Shown piece after piece: positions 20,951 through 30,981 of a stretch of 64,000 bases of DNA. The DNA comes from Chalara sp. BL73. Lineage: Eukaryota > Ascomycota > Leotiomycetes > Helotiales. Position numbers and translations under genes: made by a program. The stretch covers positions 310,001 through 374,000 of the forward strand of contig CAKJVC010000229.1 of assembly GCA_918026815.1 (NCBI GenBank), in the 5' to 3' direction. Position 1 is the first letter of the stretch. The number at the start of each line of letters is the position of its first letter. The notes under the pieces are model-generated. The model saw only the letters and a list, made by a program, of their open reading frames with translations. It did no database searches and had not been told where the DNA came from.

Positions 20951-22189
20951 ATACTTTAAGAATAATTACAATGTGGATATACGAACTATGGCCTCTACTA
21001 AACAGGACTAAATACCATTGTCAATTCTAGTTTATAATCTGGTTTGAATAAAATAGAGTCCTTTCTAATTTGGCCACGGATTTCTGTCCCATCCACAAGT
21101 CCATGATTGTTGTGAAATCAATAACTCCTATACGAACTGGAGCATTGCGCAATTCTATCATAAAAACCTCAATTGCTGAAGTCATACTCAAGGCGATGAA
21201 ATCATCACGCTAATGTGCCAGGTTGAGGAAATGTGCTGCGCAACCACAATTCAAATCAAATGACCCATTTTCGCAAAAGCTTCGGATGGTGCGTTTCAAG
21301 CCAGAAAACCCATTCCAGCTGCTGATTTTGACTGCACGGGTATTCCGCATGGGCATTTTCCATAGATCAGTTCATGGTAAAGAATGACTGACGGAAATGG
21401 AGCCCGAATGTCGAAAGCTCGGAGTTCCACAGCTTTGGGGAAACAAGGCTTGTCCTGCGACAAGCTGAAATGATGTAGCAACAGTGTTATTCAGTCATAA
21501 GTAAATATAAGAGAAATGTATGTGTTCATTCAGTGCTAGTCATGCTGTTTAAAGTTGCCGCTTTTTTAATTGCCTTTAAGTAACTTAGGTATAGAATCAT
21601 TTGTGGCCAATCTAGCCTTCGCACTTCCATATTACCCACCTATCACCCGATAGTAACATCAATTACTCACCCTGAAAGTTGATGCCATGGCATAGTTGTC
21701 TAAGCTACAAATCAACTTGTGTAAGCTTGTAGTCCTTCCAGGTCGCCCGACAAGGGTACCAACCTACTCATCTCGAGTCATGAGGTCGTATTTCCGAAGG
21801 CAATCAAACTCGACAGGATCATCAGCTCCTTGCCATCTTCTCAAAACAACCATCTATCCCGTAATAGTCCGTGAACTAGGCGAGTTCTTACACCGCACTG
21901 CAGGATCATCCCATTTTCTAGTGCGGGGAACTCCATAATCCCCACATTGCGCATTTCCGCACCCCCAATTCTGTCTCGGAAATGTGCCATGAGAGATTCT
22001 CCACACAGCGAACTTCCCCAGACCATCAATTGATCTGGGGTCGGCATGGTCTTCGGGTGTGTATGGGGATGGATTAGCATATATAAAATGGTTATATCCT
22101 GCATGCAAATCTGGCATCCACCTTGATCCTTCCAGAGCAGATACAGGACGAAACCCCAGTCTCTTTCGAATTGAAGAAAACTCGTAAAA
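20951..22189. other. Intergenic 1.2 kb with symporter promoter
   Basis: No gene seen. The right 400 bp form the symporter promoter: TTTCCGA near 21790, an inverted repeat at 21952-21984 and a TATATAAAA box at 22080-22088, about 100 bp before the ATG. Minus-strand frames at 21841-22527 overlap the symporter's first exons and look like shadows. Confidence 0.5.
21952..21984. promoter_or_regulatory. Candidate Zn2Cys6 operator: 8-bp inverted repeat
   Basis: CATTTCCG at 21952-21959 and its exact complement CGGAAATG at 21977-21984 are separated by 17 bp. Inverted CGG half-sites with a fixed spacer are the typical target of dimeric Zn2Cys6 proteins. The half-site equals the TTTCCG(A) word found in the regulator/reductase and A-T-R promoters. 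Function is inferred. Confidence 0.45.
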
Positions 22190-23955
22190 ATGGCTACCAT
22201 TACGTCCGAGAAGATCCAAGCTCCCAAGACAGTCGAGGATATCAAGGATGAACAAGCCAAAGGAGAGGTGTATGTGAGCGGCACGCTCCCAGAGAGCTTA
22301 CGACATAAAAGTCCAGAGGAAATAACTGCCCTTCGGAAGAGACTTGTCCGCAAAATCGACATTCGACTCATGCCCATGCTCATCATCCTCTTCCTCCTGA
22401 AGTATGTTACTACCCACTCTCTTGAAAGCAATTGCTCATCTAGGTATACAGCATTCTTGACAGAAACAACTTCACAAATGCTCGGCTTGGAGGCTTGGAA
22501 GACGACATCGGACTTACTGATCATCAATACAACACGGCTTTGATGATTATGTACGTTGGCTATCTGCTATTCCAGTTCCCCAGCAATGTCATTCTGTCAA
22601 AATTCCCTCGTCCGGGGATCTACCTTTCCTGCGCTGCTGTCCTTTGGGGAGGCGTAAGTATCCCAATAGGTTGAGGAATATTTACCTTTCCACGTATGCT
22701 GACTGTGATCTAGGTTTCTGCCTCAATGGCTTCTGCTAAAACCTATGGAGGAGTCGTAGCTATCCGTTTCTTCCTTGGTTTCGTCGAGGCTCCATTCTTG
22801 TATGGGTACCCTTTCAAATAAAAGCATACCCACTTATCACGTCTTAGCCCCGGAGCACTACTTATGTTGACATCTTGGTATGTCCGATCTGAGCTCCCAT
22901 TGAGGTATTTGACCCTGCATGTTGAGAAAGGTACCAAACTAATAATATATCAGAATTGCGGTTCTATATGCAGGAAACACCCTATCAAACTGCTTCGGAG
23001 GGTTGATCGCAGCGGGTGTTGTTGGCGGGATGGAAGGCGTCGGCGGACTTCGTGCTTGGAGATGGCTCTTCATTCTTGAAGGTGTTTTCACAATCTGCGT
23101 TGCGTTCGTCGCCGTTTTGATCTTGCCCAACTACCCAAAGGGTATGACCCCAGCAAACTCAAAGTCTCTTCATATTTACTAATTTCGTCTTTAGAAACAA
23201 AATGGCTGACTCCAGAGGAGAAAGAGTTCGCAATCTGGAGAATCGCCGATGAGGCAGCCGGAGTTGCAGATGGCGAAGACGGAGAGAGTGTATGGGTTGG
23301 GGCGGTTCAAGCCCTCAAAGATCCAAAGGTCTACATGCTTATCCTTCTCCAATTCTCCCTTCTCACTGGCATGGCATACACCTACTTCTTCCCCTCAATC
23401 GTCTCGACATTGGGCTACAACAAGGTCACCACACTTCTCCTCACCGCACCTCCTTATGCTCTAGCATTCTTCACCTCGCTCGGCAATTCAATCCACAGCG
23501 GTAGGACGAACGAGCGGTGCTTCCACATTGCCCTGCCGCTCACAATCTCCATGCTGGGAAACGTCCTCTGCGTGACCCTGACCTCGACCGCTGGAAGATA
23601 TGCCTCGATGTTCCTGATGACATTGGGAGTCTACTCAGCTTTCAACGTCACGCTTTCCTGGGTCTCATCCACCATCGCAAGACCCAAGTCCAAGCGTGCT
23701 GCGGCACTCGCAATGGTGAACTCTCTCGCCAACTGCACGCATCTCTTCACAAGCTACCTCTATCCCAACTCCCAGAAGCCAAGGTATCTCACTGCCGGTA
23801 TTACACTCGCATTATTCTGCGGACTTTGCGCAACTGTTGCGATTTGTTTGAGATTCTGGCTAAGCTGGGAGAACAGGAAGCTGGATCGCGTTGAGGGATA
23901 TGATGAGGATGAGGAGGGGAATTCCGTTCCCAGGGGCTTCAGATATGTGCTCTAA
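22190..23955 (+). CDS. MFS anion:cation symporter (Dal5/Tna1 family)
   Basis: Six exons (22190-22401, 22452-22653, 22714-22799, 22848-22904, 22954-23141, 23195-23955) give 501 residues. After a 60-residue charged N-tail, the first membrane helix runs into LLNILDRNN, the family's TM1 signature, followed by MYVGYLLFQFPSN and FVEAPFFPGALLMLTSWY. The second half has the typical LPLTISMLG and SSTIARPKSKRAAALA segments. Relatives take up allantoate, nicotinate, pantothenate, biotin precursors, tartrate or other organic anions with protons. It is the last gene of the putative cluster and carries the shared promoter motif, so it may import the acid used by the A-T-R enzyme. The substrate is unknown. 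All introns are 48-60 bp. Confidence 0.93.
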
Positions 23956-25541
23956 GTGCAAGAATGATGAGATCTTCTGGCAGGATCCCGCCCAAGTAAA
24001 TTTTTTATCGCAAGGCGTTAATTTGAGCGCAGTATTCAGTTTGGGCCTTGCAAAATATCAAATATCATATTGCATTCCAATATAAATAGAAACACATTAA
24101 TGAGCTTTGATATTTCTCGCTCACAACTTCGTCAGATAAAATGATTGAACCAAGTTTCGTTTATATAACGGATCGATAACAACATGTCCTTCGCCTCTCC
24201 CCAAGCCCCCAGCCGCATTTGTGATATAGACCATCACCCAAGGGCATTCTCAATAAGCGAGCGTCCCACAGCCGTACCCGTATTGGACAATGAGCCGTAG
24301 AACGGGCGTAGCACGGTAGATAAACAGGTCGAAGATCTGGCAAAAGACGCGGGTCAGCGATTCTCCAGGACGGCTGTTCAAGCACGTTTGAGCACGAGAG
24401 TTGAGAGATCCTGTACTTGCACGACCGTGCCGGCTCGGATATTCCAAAACACCATCGATCCTGCTTTTGCGTTTCGCATTCGCCGAACATTTGAAGTTGA
24501 AGGCGGTATCCCGAAGAATGCATGGTTTTGGCATCTTATTGAGGATCCTGATGAAGTTCTCGGCATATTGGGAACGCTTTCCAGAACTCTAATAATCGTG
24601 CATCGAGCCCCACTCCTCTTCAACGTTGACATAGGGGTCTTTGGATACACGAAGGTTGGTGAGAGTTATATGTGCTCCTAATCTGTATCTGTGAAATCGT
24701 TCAAATTTATAGGAAGTTTGGCTTAGAAAAGCGGAAGGAACATGGCACGAAAGGCTCCTGATACATGGATCAAATCCTTCAAGCATATTTTAGCGTTCGT
24801 CTATAACGGCATTGTTACTCCAATCGCATCCCGAATCTATGTTCATGGGTTTATCTATTCCCCAGCTTGCTTCCACATTTCTTGTGGTAACGGGAAGCCC
24901 GGCTCGGAACCGGCCTTGTCCAAATCTTTCGAAACCTGCATTACTAATGATGCCGCATTAATCATGGTATTAGAGACGTGTGCGTATTTGCTAATGCCTG
25001 TCTGGCTTGATGGTATCTGACCGAAGCGCGTATGGAGGGCGGCAGGTGATTTGGGCAAGATGTTGGAGAAGGAGATTGTCAAGAAGGCAAAAGGTTCTTA
25101 GATGGATCCTATCAGCAATACTTATTGAGGAATAAATGGAATCCGTCCTCTCGTCACTTCAATAGTGGCCTTTTGCCTCGGGTCACCTGGTGGAATTTGC
25201 TGTTACCATAGCGCCATATAACTTACTGATATTAATCCCATATAATTTGTAGTTTTGCTCAATATTACAACGTGCAAACCTCTGGAGTCTCCCAGCAATA
25301 GACTACTGACGGCCTGTTTTCAAATGCTGATATAGATATATCATCTATTCAAGCACCAAATTTTCTGGGTGAGATTAACGGAAGCTAACACATACCTTTG
25401 TGTCGTACCTTTGTGTCACACCTTTCAGCATATCTCGAGCTTCCCAGACTGGAATAGAATGTTCATATTGTACAGTTTAAGGATATTTGCTCTAAGCCAG
25501 CGATCTTGATAGAAGTCGTAAAACCAAAGCAAGTAGCTAAA
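23956..25541. other. Intergenic 1.6 kb with possible gene relic
   Basis: Several overlapping frames on both strands at 24160-24790 have no recognisable family and look like noise or heavily decayed coding sequence. The better candidate relic at 24742-25101 is listed separately. The right end is the 3' flank of the Ies2 gene. Confidence 0.4.
24742..25101 (+). pseudogene. Possible relic of an unidentified gene
   Basis: The frame from 24742 is open to a TGA after WLDGI. In the same frame it then continues with PKRVWRAAGDLGKMLEKEIV and a Lys-rich end to a TAG at 25099-25101. The segment after the stop looks like a real cytosolic C-terminus, and the hydrophobic part before it could be a membrane helix, so a decayed membrane protein tail is possible. 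I cannot name the family, and a chance frame is not excluded. Confidence 0.2.
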
Positions 25542-26871
25542 TTATGATACTTCCTGGATCAGCTTTCCACCTGTACCTCCACCACCCTGCTTGATCCCCC
25601 CTTGGAAGACAGATCCAATCGGACCATCAAGCCATTCCTCTGGTACACCGATGCGGAGGCCGTCCTTGTTACTGACCCATCTCACAAAAATTGGATCAGC
25701 CTTCTGCTCTGACTCTGGAGTACCTTCGCCGCCTGTGGGTTGCAAAATGCTCCGTCTTGCATTAGTCTTGGGTGCTTGTTTCTTGAGGAGTTTGTTTATC
25801 GTTTCCATCTGCATTTATCAATAAATGAATCTAATGGTTACATTAGAATATACATACCTTTTCTTCTTCATTGCGCTTCTCGCTCAGATTCTTTCGTCTA
25901 CGTGCCATTTCCGCGCGTCGCATAGCATGCTCCTCCGCCGTCAAGTGTTTCTTGACTTGAACCTCTATATACACGTTTAGCATTACATTGTTAATGAAAG
26001 AAAACCACTCACCATCGGGAAGAGCCATAAGATGCCCGCTTCCTCCCTCCTCTAGTCTCGCCCGCTGCCGCTTGGTGAGTTTCGTAAGATCCGGGGTTGA
26101 GGCCCGGCTGCCATCTCCGGGTGTCTCATCATCGCTATCGAGCTCATCCTCCTCGGCGTCTTCTTCAGCCTCAATTTCCTCATCGACCTCCATATCGTCA
26201 TCCTCGCCCTCTGCATCTTCATCACCATCTACCTGCATACCGTCTTCCTCTTCAACGTCCTCAATGTCACTTTCAAGGTCACTCAACTCCTCGTCATCGC
26301 TCCCAGGGTGCATTTCCTTTTGCTCTACGGTTTTGTGATCAACTTTGGTTGGCAATTTTGCAACTATGGTAGATCGACCGGACGCGGCCTTAGACACCTT
26401 GATAACCGGAGGTGGTGGTGGTGGCGCCGTACTTTCTTCGTCGTCCTCGTCCATAGCGTCAACGTCGATACCGCCTTCCGCCTCAGAGCTCCCATTACCA
26501 CCAAAATCAGACACGGAGGCTTCGCTTTCGCTCTCGCTTTCCACGACATAGCTTTTTTTCACATTCCTCGACCGCTTGCCAGAGACAATCTCTCCACCTA
26601 GAAAGGAGTCCCGGCTGTTGACCGCGATAGTTGAGCCGGGGGATGGAGTTGCTCGAGTTGCCTCACGCAATTTGTTGGATGATGTTTTAACGGTTAAACG
26701 CATGGATTCTGGACTTCGAGATTTTTCCGATGGGGGCCCACGTGAGACCGTAGCTGTTGCTACTTTTTCCGAGACTGTACGACGTGGTCTTGTCATTCTA
26801 TCCGGCACATCGTCAGCAAATACAGACCTCGCCTTGGTCGCTGCTGACCGCTGACTGCGACGTGCTGACAT
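25542..26871 (-). CDS. IES2: INO80 chromatin remodelling complex subunit Ies2 (PAPA-1 domain)
   Basis: Three exons (26871-26013, 25964-25858, 25808-25542) give 410 residues. The start is ATG 26871 (MSARRSQRSAATK); the open frame reaches further 5' only through a GTG. Residues 1-260 are disordered, rich in Ser, Pro and long acidic runs. The C-terminal third is the PAPA-1/Ies2 region: LTKRQRARLEE, then VKKHLTAEEHAMRRAEMARR, NLSEKRNEEEK and INKLLKKQAPKTN, closing with a short beta-like segment. Ies2 is a nuclear subunit that helps activate the Ino80 ATPase. The 48-bp intron 1 (26012-25965) is a multiple of three and has no stop, so its retention would insert 16 residues just before the conserved VQVKKHL. 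Confidence 0.9.
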
Positions 26872-27878
26872 CGAGGCTACTTCAATGGCAAGATCGGAGG
26901 TAGATAAGGAGTTCAAATGAAAAGTTGGCTGGATTGATTTTTTGTGTATGTTGGAGAGGAAGGAGATGAAGTGACTGAGGAAATTTTGGGTCACTGCCTC
27001 GATAAAATTGCAAGACAGTCAGTCACTTGAGGGCGCGTTGCATAGGATGGGCGCTTTTCCCGCAACGCTGATCCTATCACAACGTGGCTTTCTTTGTCTT
27101 TTCTCAGCCTTGCGTTTGTTTGTCAAACCTCAATTTGATCAAAATATCCTTGGCAACTAACAAACGTCGGAGGGCTGGCGCCACAAAAATAACAGCCACC
27201 ACATCGGGAGCGACACAGGAAGATAAGCAATCCGATGCAAATGTCAAATGATCAACCAAAGAGAATGGTGATGGAAAGGCAGATAAATAGTGCAACAGCG
27301 GGTATTTTGAATGCTTACTCGTTCTTGCTGGGCTTGGCTCCAGCCCGGCCAGATTGCCCACTACGACCAGCCCAATCGTAGACTCCTTCCTCCGTGCCTT
27401 CACTGTCAGTGCTGAGCTTCCGTACGCGTTTGCTTGGTCGATCCGTCCTTCCAGACATGATTCAAATGGACTTGGCAAAGAGACCAACGTGCTATCCGGT
27501 ACCAGTGGGATTTTGGTTGTGTTGGGACTTGGGGGGCTTGACTCTCGGGCAATATCCAAGACGGAATCTGGCAGCGGGGAGGTACCCAAAAGCGTCTAGG
27601 TATACAGTTGATGCTTAGCGCCTTCATTCCAATCCAAAAAATACAATGCTTTCGAACAGCAATGGAGCGAGGATGCTCAATATATTACCCTACGTTGCTG
27701 TAAACTTGCCATCCAACATTCACGATATCGTTCGAGATATTGGTTGGGGAAACCCGTGATCGCTTCTAATTGGCTAGTATATGATTAGTCAGCTAACCAC
27801 AGAGCCGAGGCTCATGACAACAATCAATATATTGAAGATGCGCCAGCAGCTTGCAACCCATTCTCCATACTTTGCATA
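26872..27878. other. Divergent intergenic region, possible short ORF
   Basis: About 1 kb between the divergent Ies2 and Pex14-type genes. The only candidate gene is the 47-codon minus-strand frame at 27458-27315. Otherwise it should hold the two promoters; no clear TATA box is seen. Confidence 0.4.
27315..27458 (-). CDS. Hypothetical short protein (47 residues)
   Basis: ATG at 27458 to TAA at 27317-27315. It is a basic, hydrophilic peptide starting MSGRTDRPSKRVRKLS, with a central acidic-to-aromatic stretch EEGVYDWAGRSG. The end coincides with a GTAAGC donor (GA|GTAAGC at 27319), so it might instead be the first exon of a longer spliced gene, for which I found no certain second exon. I do not recognise a family. 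Confidence 0.25.
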   Translation of the reverse strand: MSGRTDRPSKRVRKLSTDSEGTEEGVYDWAGRSGQSGRAGAKPSKNE

Positions 27879-28984
27879 ATGAGTGACTCCGACCCAGATA
27901 AGAAAGAGAGTGAACAGACTCCGGAACTGCCAGAGAAAGAGAAAAATACGTCTGTCGAAACAGATAAAGACACTTCACCGGCCGATCGACGAGAGATCGT
28001 AGCACAGGCAAAGAGGTTCCTAGAAGCCGACAATGTTCGCAATGAGTCGACAGACAAGAAGATTGCCTTCTTAGAGAGCAAAAGCTTACGGAACGAAGAG
28101 ATACAGCAGTTGCTGGGCGTGTCCAGAAACCCAGAAGCAACGTCACCCTCTTCTCAAGTAAGCGTCTCAGAGCCTCCTTCATAGGCATTTCTAATTTTGA
28201 GCAGCCGGCCTCTGCTGTTCCACAGCCCAGTCAAAATTCAATAGCACAAGCCCAACCTCCGCATCAATCATCACAGCCTTCGCAGGCCCGAGATATACCT
28301 CCCATAATCACCTATCCCGAGTTCCTCACCACGCCTCAAGCGCCTAGCCCGCTAGTCACAAGAGCTCGCCTTCTAACAACCCTTTATCTCTTCTCCGGGC
28401 TCTCTGCCCTCCTTTACGGCACAAACACATACCTCGTTACGCCCATGATTGCGCAGCTCACCACATCGCGCCTGTCCCTCCTCTCCAGTGCTTCTCAAAA
28501 CCTCCAAACCCTTATCTCAAAACTCGAGCCCCTGGTGTCAGTGGTGCCGCCTGCGCGCGCGATTAAAGACGAGGAGGTAGATAGCGAGGATGAGGACCCA
28601 ACAGAGCTGTTTCATCGCGATATTGGGGTGCAGACATCGCCGCCAGGGAGTCCGACGGTGAAGCCTAAGGAGCTGAACCCAGCTGTAGAACAGACGGAGA
28701 AGGTGGAGAGATTAAGTTCGTCTTTGGCTGGGTTGATGGGCGATAGCACTAGCGAAGGGCAGGAGACTTCGGATTTAAGTACAACGATAGGAGTTCTTAG
28801 GGAATATTTGGACAGCTTGGCGTATGTGCCGCCGAGTTTTACCTATGGATCGACTGGTTATGGATATGGTGCCACGGGAACAAAGGAAGATGATGAGATT
28901 GGAAGGGTCAAAGCCAATATCAGAAGTGTCAAGGGCGTATTACTCAGTGCGAGGAGTTTTCCAGGTGTACGAGCTGGTAGATAA
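27879..28984 (+). CDS. PEX14: Pex14-type peroxisomal docking protein
   Basis: Two exons (27879-28157 and 28205-28984, 47-bp intron) give 352 residues. Residues 45-85 are the Pex14 N-terminal domain (REIVAQAKRFLEADNVRNES then KKIAFLESKSLRNEEIQQLL) that binds Pex5 and Pex19. A Pro/Gln/Ser-rich linker follows. Then comes a short hydrophobic segment (LLTTLYLFSGLSALLYG, about 150-166) that anchors or associates with the peroxisomal membrane, and a coiled-coil-prone region. The C-terminus is acidic and then Gly/Tyr-rich. In filamentous fungi this shape is seen both in Pex14 and in the related Pex14/17 (Pex33); I cannot separate these by eye. Role: docking of cargo receptors at the peroxisome. Confidence 0.8.
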
Positions 28985-29569
28985 TGCATAATAAACGAAA
29001 TTCTATACAGTTGCTCTAGCAGAAAGTGTTCCCTGAGCGTCTATTCATGGGGAAACCTAAACTGGTGCACTATGCCATGTTTTACTCCTTGAAGCAAGTT
29101 CTTGGTCTGCATGCGAGATTCAGGTATTTCGAAAATCTCGTTCAATATGTTTACTTAAAGGCCTTTACATTGGACGGCTTAGATAAGTTATGTAAAGTCA
29201 TACTGATACATTTGCAAGTCAATAAAGGGACTGTTTTGAAAACAAACTGTATTGGCTGAAGCTTACGTACATAAGGAAAACCCTTCAACGCAAATCTGGA
29301 AGTTTCAAATTTGACAAACACCAGAAACCTCATAGAAACATGGTTACAGAGCTGTGGCGAGACATTGAGCGGCGGTCCGAGTGCGCTACGAGTGTTGGAT
29401 CGTCCATACTCTGTGTTCGTAGAGAGGAAAAGATCCGAGAGAAAAGTTAGAAATCGAGTGTTGCCGTGAGCGAATCTAATTGTATCAGGATGCATTGCAG
29501 AAACTCTTCAGTGGGTGGTCGGTCCGTTGGAGTCGGAGTCGTATTGACTTCCATCAGATTCATGCTACA
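28985..29569. other. Convergent 3' region
   Basis: About 585 bp between the ends of the Pex14-type gene (plus) and the C2H2 gene (minus). Both 3' ends lie here. Small frames on both strands are not supported. Confidence 0.5.
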
Positions 29570-30981
29570 TTAATCCACTTTCGAGATCCTGAGTGCTTGC
29601 CTCGCATGATATTGGTAATGCGCTCCAACTGAAGACAGCGCCAGCGTCTTGCCACAGCCAGGTTCCGTACAGGTATGCATAAATACTTGATCGCTCACTT
29701 TATATGAATCTGCATCAGGATGTTGTTCTTTGCGATGCTTCATCAAGTCTTTCTCGCGAAAGTAGCCTCGGCGACCAACCCGATTACAGCCTGCAACATC
29801 ACAAGGGTATGGGCACTCATTATGTTCATTGCGCATATGTTGAGTATACTCCGATAGCTTCGCGAATGGTTTGTTCGCTTCCCTAATCGAATATGAAAGC
29901 TGATGAAATTCTAGGTTTCGGTACTTGGGGCATCCTGCATGCGAGCAGATCGGAAAGACATACTTTAAGGCGGGCCGAGTCTCTTCTTGATCAATGGTGC
30001 CGGTCTCGATTTGGTGCCGGTGGTAGTTGCGCTCATGTTGCCGAAGATGATCAGCTCTTCGAAACCCATTCTCACCTCGATGAAGGCGACAAAACGTGCA
30101 CGGGAATTTAGGAACGCTGGTATCGAAAGATTTGATGTGCCTATTCAAAACATCGAGTCGTGAGAAGGCTTGCCCGCATTCACATCTGTAGGGTTGATGC
30201 TGGTATTCTTTGCTGTGGCGGAGGAGATCCGCTTTTGAATTACATGATTGTAAACACTCAGCGCAGTCGAAAGGGGTAGCCATTGCTACTCGTCCATGTT
30301 CGTTTGTGGTATGTGGTAATTTATGATGGGCAGTACGTTCCTCTAGAGTAACAAAAGCCTGAGTACATGTGGCAATATTGCATCTCAATCCTGGATGTCG
30401 ATTTATCTTTGCATGGCTTATGAGCTGGAAAACGTAACCAAAGCATTCGCCGCAAGAAATGCATTTGATTCCTGTGTTGCATTGGATTCCTGTGTGGCAC
30501 AAATACTCCAAGCCGCCATATATCTTCTCCCCACACTCATTACATATTACATAGTCACTAGAATGAAATTAAACTTATGGCTTGCTCCGAAAAACAAGAA
30601 TGTTAAAACTTACAGACTCTCTAGATGCGTGAAGCTGGAAACACCGGAGCTGGTGTTGACGGCATGTGAAACAATTGAAGGATTTCCGATATCATCTGGC
30701 TCAGAATCCCTGGTGTGCACTTCTTGAGTGCCAATCGCTTGGGAATGGTCTTTAGTATTAGGCATGACTGCCAAGTAATCCCCTATTTGGGTATCGAAAG
30801 TATCACTTGACACCCTTTTTGTTAGCAAGCGATAAAAAAAAAAGCCTCACCTGTCAAGACCCCAGCCAGCTTCAGCTTCAGCAGGCATCGGGTCAAAACA
30901 GGCATCCAACGGGAAGTCCCAGGAGTCATCAGCGGGCCAATCAAAGTAGTCGTTGAAGTTGGGGTCCATTGGCCCAGACAT
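29570..30981 (-). CDS. C2H2-type zinc finger protein
   Basis: Three exons (30981-30851, 30805-30614, 30557-29570) give 436 residues. The first intron could alternatively end nine bases earlier (exon from 30814) with the frame kept, but that would make it only 36 bp, shorter than any other here. The N-terminus (MSGPMDPNFNDYFDWP) is acidic and aromatic, like an activation domain. The C-terminal 300 residues hold repeated Cys/His fingers: CNECGEKIY, CISCGECF, CAECLQSC with HSKEYQH, CECGQAF with RHIKSF, CTFCRLHRGENGFRRADHLR, and CTEPGCGKTL at the end. Several fingers have non-canonical spacing. Likely a nuclear DNA-binding protein; targets are unknown. Fungal relatives with this finger pattern are mostly uncharacterised. 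Confidence 0.8.

Noticed and set aside
21841..22527. 228-codon minus-strand frame over the symporter 5' region
   Set aside because: It overlaps exons 1 and 2 of a well-supported transporter and shows no family features.
25988..26601. Plus-strand Ser/Pro/His-rich frames opposite Ies2
   Set aside because: They mirror the acidic and Ser-rich codons of the Ies2 gene on the other strand, which has the conserved PAPA-1 domain.
26872..26994. N-terminal extension of Ies2 from a GTG at 26994
   Set aside because: It lacks an ATG, and the first ATG (26871) starts a typical basic Ies2 N-terminus.
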